NCBI GenBank assembly: GCA_035604195.1
Contig: DATNIY010000004.1
Location: forward strand, 1 to 54,004
Reading direction: 5' to 3'
Length of the DNA: 54,004 bases
From: DATJLY01 sp035604195
GTDB lineage: Bacteria; Pseudomonadota; Alphaproteobacteria; ATCC43930; CGMCC-115725
The translations under genes and the position numbers were made by a program. Shown here in pieces: positions 32,784 to 41,137 of the stretch. The notes beneath the pieces are model-generated. The model did no database searches, had not been told where the DNA came from, and saw nothing but the letters and a program-made list of their open reading frames with translations. Within the stretch, counting starts at the first letter, position 1, and the number at the start of each line of letters is the position of its first letter.

Positions 32784-33968
32784 CTAGGGCAGCGGAACGC
32801 CGGTTGGCTTGCTCACCACCTGCCAGGTCTTGGCGGTCGGGCTCCAGCGCGTGATCACCGCGTTCGAGACATCGAGGCCGCGCTGCGGCACCTTGACGTA
32901 ATTGTAGATGCCGTTGACCCCGACATGATCGGCCTGGTGGGCGATGAAATCGCGCATTTGTGCGGCCGTCGCCGAGGTGCCGAGTTTGCGTAGCCCCTCG
33001 ACGGCCAGCAGCGACGCGTCCCAGGCGAGTTCCGAGGCGATATCGGGCTTAAGGCCGGCGGCGGCGAAGGAATCGTAGAACTTCTTGTGCTCCGCCGCGA
33101 CCTCGGGCGGCAGCTGATTCGGATCGGTCACGATCCATTCCGCGGCCGGGATAAAGAGCTGCTTGGGCAGAAAATCCGCATACTGCGTCATCTGCGCGTA
33201 GGTCATGTTGCCGTCGGTCGTCGCTGTCGGCACGTCGAGTCCCGCCTGCACCAGGCCGCGGAAGATGGTCGCGATCGGCGACCCGGTGCTCCAGGCGATG
33301 AAGCACTGCGGGTTGGCCGCCTTCACATTCTCGAGCTGCGCCGACACGCTCACATCGGTGATGTTGAAATGCGCGATCTGGACGATCTGCATGTCCTTGT
33401 TCTCGGGCAAGGCGAGGATGCTCTTCAGCCCGTTCTCCGCGTCCTGTCCGGTCGCATCCGTGCTGAACATCAGGGCGATCCGCGTCCAGCCCTTGAGCCG
33501 GAAATAGCGAATGAGCGCATTGGCGAGATCGAGGGTCGAGACGCTCGAGGTGAAGACATAGCTGCCGGCCTCGGGATGAATCCCCGGCGAGAAACAATAC
33601 TCGACCGGACCGTTCTGCATCAGCGGTGCCATGGCGCGGCAGGTGGCGACGAGCGAGGAGCCGAGCAGCACGGCCGGCTTGGCCGCGAGGACCTGGTTGA
33701 CGAGCAGGACGCCGGTCTGGGGGTTCGATTCATCGTCGTGGAAGACGAAGCGCAGCGGCTGGCCCTTGATGCCGCCGGTCGCGTTGACCGACTTCTCCGC
33801 CAGTTGCATCGCCTGCTGCTCGCCCTTGCCCAGGAAGGCGGCAGCGCCGGTCAGCGGCAGGATGACGGTTACGTCGAAGGGCTCTGCCGCCTCGCTCGGA
33901 GCTGGCCCGATCGCGGCCGCGAACAGCGCCGCAAGCGCGGCCGAAGTCATGATGGAAGCGATCCTCAT
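32784..33968 (-). CDS. LIV-type periplasmic substrate-binding protein (tandem paralogue 1)
   Basis: A 394-residue exported protein; ATG 33968 has AGGAG eight bases upstream, and the longer open frame is rejected. The signal peptide ends near PSEAAE (about residue 28). VILPLTGAAAFLGKGEQQAM, LRFVFHDDESNPQTGVLLVN and LLGSSLVATCRAMAPLMQNG form the type I periplasmic-binding fold. It is nearly colinear with the next gene (same length; shared VSTLDLANA, QLENVKAANPQC, IAWSTGSPI, DGNMTY). Two conserved Cys (in ATCRAM and EYCFSPG) may form a disulfide near the ligand pocket. It feeds the fused permease. Ligand unknown. Confidence 0.9.
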   Translation of the reverse strand: MRIASIMTSAALAALFAAAIGPAPSEAAEPFDVTVILPLTGAAAFLGKGEQQAMQLAEKSVNATGGIKGQPLRFVFHDDESNPQTGVLLVNQVLAAKPAVLLGSSLVATCRAMAPLMQNGPVEYCFSPGIHPEAGSYVFTSSVSTLDLANALIRYFRLKGWTRIALMFSTDATGQDAENGLKSILALPENKDMQIVQIAHFNITDVSVSAQLENVKAANPQCFIAWSTGSPIATIFRGLVQAGLDVPTATTDGNMTYAQMTQYADFLPKQLFIPAAEWIVTDPNQLPPEVAAEHKKFYDSFAAAGLKPDIASELAWDASLLAVEGLRKLGTSATAAQMRDFIAHQADHVGVNGIYNYVKVPQRGLDVSNAVITRWSPTAKTWQVVSKPTGVPLP

Positions 33969-34000
33969 GGCTGGTGCTCCTCTCCCTGATGGTCGATTTG

Positions 34001-34040
34001 TTTGAGGCAAGGTATTCGCTCGGCGGGTGGCCCGGCAAGC
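34001..34040 (-). repeat. Duplicated leader segment, copy 1
   Basis: A 40-base segment upstream of the first tandem binding-protein gene. It matches 35313-35352, at the same kind of position upstream of the second gene, at 35 or so of 40 positions (shared GAGGCAAGGTAT and CCCGGCAAGC; similarity continues into a GATTGG block). On the minus strand it reads TTGCCG, 17 bases, then an ATACCT-like box, so it may hold a promoter for each gene. Confidence 0.65.
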
Positions 34041-34096
34041 CTTTGATTGGCTTCCCCTCCCGCCGCCGCCGCCGTGACGAGCCCCGGCCGTGCCCC

Positions 34097-35281
34097 CTAC
34101 TCGAGCGGAATGCCGGTCGGCTTGCTGACGACCCGCCAGGTCTTGGCCTCGCTGCTCCAACGGGTGACGACGGTATCGGAGACGTCGAGCCCGCGCTGCG
34201 GGCTCTTCTCGAAGTCGTAGATCCCGTTCACCCCGGCGAAGCCCTTAAGATGCACCAGGAAGTCGCGCACCTGAACGGCCGTGGCGTCGGGCCCGAGCGA
34301 TTGCAGCGCGTGGATCAGCACCATTCCGGGCTCCCAGCCGAGCTCGGAGGCGATGTCGGGCTTGGCATTGGCGTCGGCAAAGGCCTTGTAGAAGATCTGG
34401 TTCTTTGAAGCCACCGCCGGCGCGAGTTGCTTCGGGTCGGTGACGATCCACTGCGAGGCCGGGATGTAAAGCTGCCGCGGCAGGAAGGCGGCATATTGCG
34501 TCATCTGCGTATAGGTCATGTTGCCGTCGGTGGTCGCCGTCGGAATGTCGATCCCGGCCTGCACCAAGCCGCGGAAGATGGTGCCGATCGGCGACCCGGT
34601 GCTCCAGGCGATGAGGCATTGCGGGTTGGCGGCCTTCACATTCTCGAGCTGCGCCGAGACGCTGACATCCGTGGTGTTGAAATGCGCGGTCACGACGACC
34701 TGCATGTCCTTGTTCTCGGGCAAGGCCAGCATCTGCTTCACGCCGTTCTCCGCGTCCTGACCCGAAGCGTCCGTGCTGAACATCAGCGCGACGCGCTTCC
34801 ACCCCTCGCTGCGGAAATAGCGGATGACGGCATTGGCGAGGTCGAGCGTCGAGACGCTGGCGGTGAAGACGTAGCTCCCGGCGTCCGGATGAATGCCGGG
34901 CGAGAAGCAGTAATCGACCGGGCCGCTGTTCATCAGCGGCGCCACCGCGCGGCAGGTCGCGACCAGGGAAGAGCCGAGCATCACCGCGGGCTTCTTCCCG
35001 GCGATGTCGGTGGCGAGCTGAACGGCGATTTGCGGGCTGGTCTGGTCGTCGTGGAAGACGAAGCTGACGGACCTTCCCTTGATTCCGCCGGCGGCATTCG
35101 TCGCCTTCTCGGCAAGCTCCAGCGCCTGCTGCTCGCCCTTGCCCAGAAACGCGCCCGGGCCGGACTGGGCCAGGATGACGTCGATGGCGTAGGGCTCGGC
35201 CGCCCCGACGGGAGGCGACGCGACGACCGCCGCCAGCGCCACCATGCCCACCATCGCCGCGATCTGCGATTGCAGCTTCAT
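34097..35281 (-). CDS. LIV-type periplasmic substrate-binding protein (tandem paralogue 2)
   Basis: A 394-residue exported protein starting at ATG 35281 with GGGAGG upstream. The signal peptide ends near PPVGAA (about residue 28). The sequence is very close to paralogue 1 throughout (VILAQSGPGAFLGKGEQQAL, MFSTDASGQDAENGVKQML, GNMTYTQMTQYAAFLPRQLY) and the same Cys pair is kept. It is the first gene of the second LIV operon and is divergent from the MarR-family gene. Differences cluster in the C-terminal third, which would allow different ligand ranges or affinities while sharing one permease. Confidence 0.9.
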   Translation of the reverse strand: MKLQSQIAAMVGMVALAAVVASPPVGAAEPYAIDVILAQSGPGAFLGKGEQQALELAEKATNAAGGIKGRSVSFVFHDDQTSPQIAVQLATDIAGKKPAVMLGSSLVATCRAVAPLMNSGPVDYCFSPGIHPDAGSYVFTASVSTLDLANAVIRYFRSEGWKRVALMFSTDASGQDAENGVKQMLALPENKDMQVVVTAHFNTTDVSVSAQLENVKAANPQCLIAWSTGSPIGTIFRGLVQAGIDIPTATTDGNMTYTQMTQYAAFLPRQLYIPASQWIVTDPKQLAPAVASKNQIFYKAFADANAKPDIASELGWEPGMVLIHALQSLGPDATAVQVRDFLVHLKGFAGVNGIYDFEKSPQRGLDVSDTVVTRWSSEAKTWRVVSKPTGIPLE

Positions 35282-35312
35282 GACTGGTCGCCTCCCCCCT
35301 CTCACGCGCCCG

Positions 35313-35352
35313 TTCGAGGCAAGGTATCCGCTCCGCGGGCGGCCCGGCAAGC
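35313..35352 (-). repeat. Duplicated leader segment, copy 2
   Basis: Second copy of the 40-base segment at 34001-34040, upstream of tandem paralogue 2. Its retention shows that the duplication unit included the upstream region as well as the gene. Confidence 0.65.
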
Positions 35353-35403
35353 GGTCGATTGGCCGCTGATCCCGACCCTCCCACTGCGCCGGAGCCGCGC
35401 GCC

Positions 35404-35432
35404 TCGACACAGCGGGCCAGTGCCCTTATACT
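35404..35432 (+). promoter_or_regulatory. Promoter of the MarR-family gene
   Basis: TCGACA (35404-35409), a 17-base spacer and TATACT (35427-35432) give a strong sigma-70-type match (five of six in each box). The start would be near 35439, 27 bases before ATG 35466. A TTCGG half-site overlaps the end of the -10 box and resembles half of the palindromes found downstream of the regulator gene, hinting at autoregulation. Confidence 0.6.
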
Positions 35433-35465
35433 TCGGAACCTAACTGATTTGTCGGCGCGATCCTG

Positions 35466-35972
35466 ATGAAGCGCACCGCGAAGGCCGAGGCCGATGAGTT
35501 CAGCGATCCGCTCGAGTTCAGCGTCGGCTACCTCGTGCGTGCCGCCCAGCGCGCCTTCGCCCGGGATCTGCAGCGTTCTCTCGCGCCCTACGACATCCCC
35601 ATGGGGATGTGGTATTTCCTGCGCGCGCTCTGGCAGGAGGACGGCTTGACGCAGCGCGACTTGAGCCAGCGCGTCGGCGCCACGGACCCCACCACGGTGG
35701 AGCAGCTCAGGAACATGGAGCGGCGCGGCTTCATCGCGCGGCGGCGCAGCGCCCGGGACCGGCGCAAGATCCACGTCTTCCTGACGCAAGAGGGGCGCGC
35801 CCTGCGCCGTCGGTTGCTGCCCTATGCCGCGGAATTGAACGACGCGGCGGTGCAGGGTTTGAGCGCGGGCGAAATCGGCTTCCTGCGGCTGGTGCTCGCC
35901 CGGATGAAGCAGAATCTCGACGCCCGCCAGACCGCGGCGCCGCTTGACAGGGAAGCGGGCCCGGCGGTTTAA
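35466..35972 (+). CDS. MarR-family transcriptional regulator
   Basis: A 168-residue winged-helix regulator. LQRSLAPYDIPMGMWYFLRA precedes the helix-turn-helix LTQRDLSQRVGATDPTTVEQ (about residues 60-80) and the wing GFIARRRSARDRRKIHVFLT with its conserved Asp-Arg-Arg. Helices at both ends form the dimer interface. MarR proteins normally bind short palindromes and are released by phenolic or other small ligands. It is divergent from the LIV operon and directly upstream of an ornithine-cyclodeaminase / cupin / DapA gene set, so it probably controls both sides. Confidence 0.9.
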   Translation: MKRTAKAEADEFSDPLEFSVGYLVRAAQRAFARDLQRSLAPYDIPMGMWYFLRALWQEDGLTQRDLSQRVGATDPTTVEQLRNMERRGFIARRRSARDRRKIHVFLTQEGRALRRRLLPYAAELNDAAVQGLSAGEIGFLRLVLARMKQNLDARQTAAPLDREAGPAV

Positions 35973-35973
35973 T
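35944..35973 (+). promoter_or_regulatory. Promoter of the ocd-cupin-dapA operon
   Basis: A perfect TTGACA (35944-35949), an 18-base spacer and TTTAAT (35968-35973; five of six) lie over the 3' end of the MarR gene. The start is expected near 35980, inside the first operator-like palindrome, an arrangement that suits repression. Confidence 0.65.
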
Positions 35974-35975
35974 AT

Positions 35976-36006
35976 TTCGGCGTCGAATTAATGCTTCGGC
36001 GCCGAA
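35976..36006 (+). promoter_or_regulatory. Two tandem palindromes TTCGGCGYCGAA, probable MarR operators
   Basis: TTCGGCGTCGAA (35976-35987) and TTCGGCGCCGAA (35995-36006) are 19 bases apart centre to centre, about two helical turns, so a dimer could bind each on the same DNA face. The second is part of a longer perfect palindrome, GCTTCGGCGCCGAAGC. They sit at and just after the predicted transcription start of the downstream operon. Assignment to the adjacent MarR protein is inference from position. Confidence 0.6.
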
Positions 36007-36011
36007 GCAAT

Positions 36012-37070
36012 GTGTCGGGCGGCGCGGCGCGCCGTCACGCCGGGAGTTCAGCCCTGTCGGAGCCGCTGTGGATCACCGAGGCGGAGGTTGCGAGCCTCGT
36101 TGACATGGACGAGGCGATCGCCGCGCTCGAGGCCGGCCTGCGTCTCGAGGCCGCGGGCGCCGCCCTCAACATGGTAAAGACGCACGTGCTTTGGGAGGGC
36201 GGCCATACCTTGCATGCGATCGGCGCGGTCTTTCCCGATGCCGGCTTCGCCGCCACCAAGAGTTGGGCCCATGCCGGCGGCGCCAGTCCGCTTCTCCTGC
36301 TGTTCGACAGCCATGATGGCGCGCTCAAGGCGGTGATCGAGGCCTTCGCGCTGGGCCAGCTCCGCACCGGCGGCATCAGCGGCGTGGCGACGCGTTGGCT
36401 GGCGCTGCCCGAGGCCGACGAGATGGGCCTCATCGGCAGCGGCCACCAGGCGCTCGCCCAGCTCGCTTCGGTGGCGGCGGTGCGGCGCCTGAAGCGCGTC
36501 CGGGTCTTCAGCCCCAACCCCGAGCATCGCGCCGCTTTCGCCGCCCGCGCCGCCGAGGAGCTCGATCTTCGTGTCGAGCCGGCGGCCTCGGCCGAAGCGG
36601 CGGTCGAAGGCGCGCCGATCGTGACCCTGGTCACCCGGGCGCGCGCCCCGGTCATCGCGGCGCCCATGATCATGGGCGGGGCGCATGTCAACGCGGTCGG
36701 CGCGATCAGCCCGGAGCGGCAGGAATTCGGGCCCGATCTTGTCGCGCGCGCGAGCCGCATCGTCGCCGACAGCGTGCCGCAGGTCCGCGCCTTGTCGCGC
36801 GAGCTGATCGACGCCTTCGGCGATGATGACGCGCTCTGGGCACGACGGGTCGAGCCGCTGGCGAAAATCGTCGCCGGCGGGCAGGCCCGCCCGGGCGATG
36901 CCGACGTTACCCTCTTCAAGGCGATGGGCATGGGAATTTCCGACCTGTCGCTCGCCGTGCGGGTTTATGATCGGGCGTGCGCCCAAGGGCTCGGCCGGAA
37001 GCTGCCGCCGGTCCGGCGCGCCAAGCCGCGGCTCAAGAGCCAGAGGGCCGCAACAGGAGGTCAGAGATGA
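36012..37070 (+). CDS. Ornithine cyclodeaminase / mu-crystallin family protein
   Basis: About 352 residues from a GTG at 36012; an ATG at 35991 is in frame but would translate through the operator palindrome. LWITEAEVASLVDMDEAIAA opens the family domain; GGISGVATRWLALPEADEMG and LIGSGHQALAQLASVAAVR (NAD site) follow, then VNAVGAISPERQEF and LFKAMGMGISDLSLA. Members include ornithine cyclodeaminase, ketimine reductase and amino- or opine-acid dehydrogenases, so it may deaminate or reduce an imine. Stop overlaps the cupin ATG by four bases. The canonical family NAD motif GSGxQA is slightly changed (GSGHQA). Confidence 0.85.
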   Translation: MSGGAARRHAGSSALSEPLWITEAEVASLVDMDEAIAALEAGLRLEAAGAALNMVKTHVLWEGGHTLHAIGAVFPDAGFAATKSWAHAGGASPLLLLFDSHDGALKAVIEAFALGQLRTGGISGVATRWLALPEADEMGLIGSGHQALAQLASVAAVRRLKRVRVFSPNPEHRAAFAARAAEELDLRVEPAASAEAAVEGAPIVTLVTRARAPVIAAPMIMGGAHVNAVGAISPERQEFGPDLVARASRIVADSVPQVRALSRELIDAFGDDDALWARRVEPLAKIVAGGQARPGDADVTLFKAMGMGISDLSLAVRVYDRACAQGLGRKLPPVRRAKPRLKSQRAATGGQR

Positions 37071-38155
37071 GCGAGCAGTCCTTCTTCAACGACCGCACCG
37101 GCAAGCCCCCCGTCGCGCCGGAGTTGTGGACCGCGGTGGTCATCCCCAAGGAGACGATCGACGCCGAAGTCGAGCGCCTGGCCACGCTGCCGCGCCCGGC
37201 CAACGGAAGGCGGCGCTCGCTCATCCGCCATCCCGAGAATAAGCTCAGCAATGGGCTCGCGCCGGGCATCGAGGTCGCGCTCGACGTGCTGCTCCCGGGC
37301 GAGCGCACGGTGCCTTACCGGCAGAACTCGACCCAGGTCAATTTCGTGATCCGCGGCGGCGGCCATTCCGTGATCGGCGGCAAGCGCTTCGACGTCAAGC
37401 TCCATGACGTCTGGAACACGCCGTCGATGCACGCCTATTGGCACGGCAATGACGGCAAGGATCTGCTCGTGCGCCTCACCTACTCGAACGCGGCGCTGCT
37501 CGAGATGATGAACGTGCATTTCGTCGAGGAGAACCCGCCGCCCGTCGAGGCGGTGAAGGAGCAGGACCTGACCGAGGAGGACAAGAAGCGCCGCGTCAGC
37601 CCTTACGGCACCTTCAAGCTCACCGAGGACGGCGCGTATCTCATGCCCTATGAGGCGCTCATCAATCCGCCGGCGGTGGAATCGAAGGCCCTGCATTGGC
37701 CGTGGCAGCAGGTCAAGGCGCAGCTCGACAAGCTCGAGGCGTTGGGCAAGGACTATGTCGGGCGGCGGCTCTATCTCCTCTACAATCCCATGACCGGCCG
37801 CACCAATGGCTGCACGCCCTCATTCTTCGCCACCATGACGATCAGGCCGCCCAAGATCGTCGACCGGCCGCACCGCCATAGCTCGGCGGCGATCAACTAT
37901 TATTTCCACGGCACCGGACGCTCGACGGTCGAGGGCAAGGTCTATGAGTGGAAGGCCGGCGATCTCATGCTCTCGGCGCCGGGCTGGGCGGTGCATAACC
38001 ACGCCTCGCATGACGATTACGTCTATGAGCTGACGATTCAAGACCAGCCGCTCAACATCGCCATGGAGTCGATCTTGTGGCAGGAGAGCCTCAAGCTGCC
38101 GCTCGCGGTGCTGGGACAGCAGGCCGGCTTCGGCACCAACCGGAAGGCGGGCTGA
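37067..38155 (+). CDS. Gentisate 1,2-dioxygenase-like bicupin protein (metal motif in C-terminal cupin)
   Basis: A 362-residue bicupin; ATG 37067 has a perfect AGGAGG six bases upstream and overlaps the ocd stop (ATGA). The overall layout follows gentisate/hydroxynaphthoate dioxygenases, which open aromatic rings with Fe(II) held in the N-terminal cupin. Here the N-terminal cupin reads PYRQNSTQVNFVI (Tyr84-Arg-Gln86) where an HRH pair is expected, while the C-terminal cupin keeps PHRHSSAAINYYF (His269, His271) and GWAVHNHAS (His310/His312). The metal site has apparently moved to or been kept only in the second cupin. The substrate is probably an aromatic or heteroaromatic acid; this is inference. 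Confidence 0.78.
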   Translation: MSEQSFFNDRTGKPPVAPELWTAVVIPKETIDAEVERLATLPRPANGRRRSLIRHPENKLSNGLAPGIEVALDVLLPGERTVPYRQNSTQVNFVIRGGGHSVIGGKRFDVKLHDVWNTPSMHAYWHGNDGKDLLVRLTYSNAALLEMMNVHFVEENPPPVEAVKEQDLTEEDKKRRVSPYGTFKLTEDGAYLMPYEALINPPAVESKALHWPWQQVKAQLDKLEALGKDYVGRRLYLLYNPMTGRTNGCTPSFFATMTIRPPKIVDRPHRHSSAAINYYFHGTGRSTVEGKVYEWKAGDLMLSAPGWAVHNHASHDDYVYELTIQDQPLNIAMESILWQESLKLPLAVLGQQAGFGTNRKAG

Positions 38156-38159
38156 GGCG

Positions 38160-39083
38160 ATGATCGCGCTCGAACCCGGCTTCCTCTGCGGCTCCTATCC
38201 GCCGCTGGTGACGCCGTTCCGCGACGGTGCGGTCGATTACGAGACCTATGCAAGCCTGGTCGAGCGCCAAATCGCCGAGGGCTCGCACGGCATCGTCGTC
38301 ACGGGGACGACCGGCGAGCCCTCGACCCTCACCAATGCGGAGCGCATCCGCCTCGTCGAAGTGGCGGCGCGCGCGGCCAAGCGGCGCATTCCCGTCGTCG
38401 CCGCCACCGGCGGGCAAAGCCACGCCGACAGCATCGAGCTCACCGAGGCGGCGAAGGCGGCGGGCGCCGCTGCAGTGCTCATCGTCACGCCTTATTTCAT
38501 CCGCCCGCCGCAACGCGGGCTCATCGAGTATTACGTCGATCTCGGCCGGCGCACCGAGCTGCCGGTGATGATCTATCACATCCCCGGCCGCGCCGCGGTC
38601 AACGTCACGGTCGATACGGTGGCGGCGATCGCCGAGCGGCTGCCGCGGCTCGTCGGGCTGAAGCACGCCTTCAACGATCTCAATTTCGTCAGCGAGCTGC
38701 TGATGCGGCTGGGCTTCGAGTTCCGCATCCATGTCGGGCTCGAGGATCTCTCCTTCCCGATGATGGCGGTGGGCGCGTCCGGCATGATGAACGCTGCCGG
38801 CAACATCGTGCCGCGCAAGGTGGCGCAGCTCTATGAGCTCACCGCCGCCGGCAAGATGGCGGAGGCGCGCGCGCTGCATTTCCAGCTCTACGAGCTATTC
38901 GCCGCGATCTTCTACGACACCAACCCGATCCCGATGAAATACATGATGAAGCGGCTGGGGCTGCTGCCCAACGAGGAGCACCGCCTGCCGATGGTCCCGG
39001 CGACGCCGGAACTGGCCAAGCGGCTCGATGCGGTGCTGGCCCGTGCCGGCCTATTGCCCGAGGGTCGCGCCGCCGCGGAGTAG
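38160..39083 (+). CDS. DapA-family (dihydrodipicolinate synthase / N-acetylneuraminate lyase) aldolase
   Basis: A 307-residue TIM-barrel class I aldolase. The pyruvate-carboxylate loop is VVTGTTGEPSTL (about 47-58), the catalytic Tyr139 lies in IYHIPGRAAVNVT with Arg144, and the Schiff-base Lys168 is in VGLKHAFND. All key residues of the family are present. Members condense or release pyruvate, including hydratase-aldolases of aromatic degradation, and the cupin/ocd setting favours catabolism over lysine synthesis. It lies four bases after the cupin stop. The stop abuts the convergent SDR stop with no gap (TAGCTA). Confidence 0.85.
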   Translation: MIALEPGFLCGSYPPLVTPFRDGAVDYETYASLVERQIAEGSHGIVVTGTTGEPSTLTNAERIRLVEVAARAAKRRIPVVAATGGQSHADSIELTEAAKAAGAAAVLIVTPYFIRPPQRGLIEYYVDLGRRTELPVMIYHIPGRAAVNVTVDTVAAIAERLPRLVGLKHAFNDLNFVSELLMRLGFEFRIHVGLEDLSFPMMAVGASGMMNAAGNIVPRKVAQLYELTAAGKMAEARALHFQLYELFAAIFYDTNPIPMKYMMKRLGLLPNEEHRLPMVPATPELAKRLDAVLARAGLLPEGRAAAE

Positions 39084-39860
39084 CTATTCCGCGATCATCG
39101 CGCCGCCGTCGATGACGATGGTCTGCCCGGTGATGTAGCGCCCGGCGGGCGAGGCCAAGAGCAACGCCGCGCCGGCGATGTCGGCCGGATCGCCGATCCG
39201 GCCCAGGGGCGTCCGCGCGAGGCGGCGATTCATGCGCTCCTCGTCCTGCCACAACGCACGCGCGAAATCGGTCATGATGACGCCGGGCGCCAGGCAGTTG
39301 ACGCGGATATTGTGCTTGCCCCATTCGGCGGCAAGGCTGCGCGCCACCTGCATGTCGGCCGCCTTGGAGATGCCGTAGGCGCCGATGCCGAAGCTGCCGC
39401 GCAAGCCGGCGATGCTCGAAACGATGACAATCGCGCCGTCGCTGCGCGCCGCCATTTGCGGCAGCACCATTGCCGCGAGCCACAGCACGCTCCGCACATT
39501 GCCCGTGATCACCCGGTCGAAGGCGCCGTTGTCGATCTCCGCGAGCGGGCCGAAATAGGGGTTGACGGCGGCGTTGCAAACGAGGATGTCGATCGCGCCG
39601 AAGCGGGTGCGCGTGCCCGCGACCAGCGCCTCGAGCCGCGCCTTGTCGCCGATGTGGCAGGGAATGGCGGCGGCGCTGCCGCCCGCGGCGCGGATCGCCG
39701 CCGCGACTTCCTCGCACGCCGTGCCGTTGCGGCTCGAAATCACGACATTGGCGCCGGCGCCGGCCAACGCTCCGGCGATCGCCCGGCCGATGCCGCGCGA
39801 GGATCCCGTGACGATCGCGGTCTTGCCGGCGAGATCGAAGAGTGCTTGTGGCCGGATCAT
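39084..39860 (-). CDS. Short-chain dehydrogenase/reductase (SDR)
   Basis: A 258-residue classical SDR. NAD(P) motif IVTGSSRGIGRAIAG (about 16-30), LVCNAAVNPYFGPL, active-site Ser in IVIVSSIAG and the YxxxK pair in AYGISKAAD (Tyr162, Lys166), then VNCLAPGVIMTDFAR. It oxidises or reduces a hydroxyl/keto group. The ATG (39860) overlaps the MFS stop by four bases (ATGA). A longer open frame reaching beyond 41400 is a shadow over the MFS gene and is not used. Co-translated with the MFS carrier, so they probably share a substrate. Confidence 0.9.
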   Translation of the reverse strand: MIRPQALFDLAGKTAIVTGSSRGIGRAIAGALAGAGANVVISSRNGTACEEVAAAIRAAGGSAAAIPCHIGDKARLEALVAGTRTRFGAIDILVCNAAVNPYFGPLAEIDNGAFDRVITGNVRSVLWLAAMVLPQMAARSDGAIVIVSSIAGLRGSFGIGAYGISKAADMQVARSLAAEWGKHNIRVNCLAPGVIMTDFARALWQDEERMNRRLARTPLGRIGDPADIAGAALLLASPAGRYITGQTIVIDGGAMIAE

Positions 39861-41119
39861 CGCCGCTTCTCCATCGGAATGAGGAACCAGAGCCAGGCCA
39901 TGGTCTCCACCAGGATCATGCCGGCGAAGGCCACCTGATAGGCCGCCACCGGGTAGCTGCCGGGGGCGACCGGCGGGAACAGGTCGATCACCGCGCCCAG
40001 CGCATATTGCGCGGCAAACGCGCTGACGAACACCACCAGATTCATCGCCGTGCTGGCGCGGCCGCTGAGCGCGGGGGAAACATGGTTGGACAGCACGGGA
40101 TAGCTGAGAGTGACGACATTGCCGAGCGCGCCCATTCCGACCATGACGATCCAGCGGCCCGCGCCGGACGGCAGCAGCAAGGGAAGCTGGCACAGCAGCG
40201 ACAGCGGCACGCCGATGCCGACGATCTTGGTGAGGGCAATGCCGCGCCGCCCGAGCCAGTCGGCGACCGCGCCGATGGCGGCGAAGGACAGGGTCATCAG
40301 CGTCGTCAGAACGAGCAGGCTCGTGGCGATGCCGGCGGAACCGAGCAAGCCCACATCCTTGAGCCAAGGGCCCGACCACAGGCCTTGAAAGGAGAGGCTG
40401 CAACCGGTGACGGCGCCGGTGATCGGCGCGACCCGCCAGAACAGCCGGTCGCGGAGCACGGCGGCAAGGCCGCTCAACTGCTCGGCGAGACTGCCGCGCT
40501 TGGCGTCGGCCCGGCGGTCCGGAACCGCGGCCAAGGTCCAGACCGACACCGCCAAACTCGCGACCGCGGTGCCGAGCAGCAAGCCGCGCCAGTCGGTCAC
40601 GCCCAGGATCAGCTCGCTGGGGAGCGAGGCCGCCAGCGCGCCCAGCCCGCCTATGGTGAGGGCGAGCCCGTTGAGCGAGGGCCAGCGCGAAGCGGGAAAC
40701 CATAGCACGATCGCCTGGAAGCAGATCATCAGCGCGCCCGCCGCGCCCACGCCCATGATCGCGCGGCCCAACAGCAAGACGCCCATCGTTTCGCCAAGCG
40801 CGAACATGAGGAGGCCGAGCGTCGCAATCGCCATGAGCGCGCCCTGCACGCGGCGCGGCCCGTAGCGGTCCATCAGCAGCCCTAGCGGCACCTGGACCAG
40901 TGCCGCGGTGAAGAAATAGACCGAAGTGAGGAGGCCGAGATCGCGCGCGGACAGGCCGAGATCGGCAATGAGGCGTGGCGAGAGAATGGCGTTGAGCGAG
41001 CGGTAATAGTTGCTGAGAAAGAAACCCGCGGCCAAGGGCGCGACCACGCGCAGCATCAGCCGCGCCGCGCTCGCTTCGGCCGCCTTGGGCCGCGCCGACC
41101 CGGCCGCTCTTGCGCGCAC
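39857..41119 (-). CDS. MFS transporter (about 12 transmembrane segments)
   Basis: A 420-residue membrane protein. GFFLSNYYRSLNAILSPRLI is helix 1, LGLLMDRYGPRRVQ is motif A after helix 2, and RAIMGVGAAGALM is helix 4. It is likely a 12-TM carrier for an organic acid or sugar acid. The start is a GTG at 41119; ATG 41056 would remove a basic, Ala-rich 21-residue leader. It begins 18 bases after the second DapA-like stop, and its own stop overlaps the SDR ATG, so dapA-like, MFS and SDR form one unit. Confidence 0.85.
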   Translation of the reverse strand: MRARAAGSARPKAAEASAARLMLRVVAPLAAGFFLSNYYRSLNAILSPRLIADLGLSARDLGLLTSVYFFTAALVQVPLGLLMDRYGPRRVQGALMAIATLGLLMFALGETMGVLLLGRAIMGVGAAGALMICFQAIVLWFPASRWPSLNGLALTIGGLGALAASLPSELILGVTDWRGLLLGTAVASLAVSVWTLAAVPDRRADAKRGSLAEQLSGLAAVLRDRLFWRVAPITGAVTGCSLSFQGLWSGPWLKDVGLLGSAGIATSLLVLTTLMTLSFAAIGAVADWLGRRGIALTKIVGIGVPLSLLCQLPLLLPSGAGRWIVMVGMGALGNVVTLSYPVLSNHVSPALSGRASTAMNLVVFVSAFAAQYALGAVIDLFPPVAPGSYPVAAYQVAFAGMILVETMAWLWFLIPMEKRR

Positions 41120-41137
41120 GTCGGACGCTTCGGCGAG

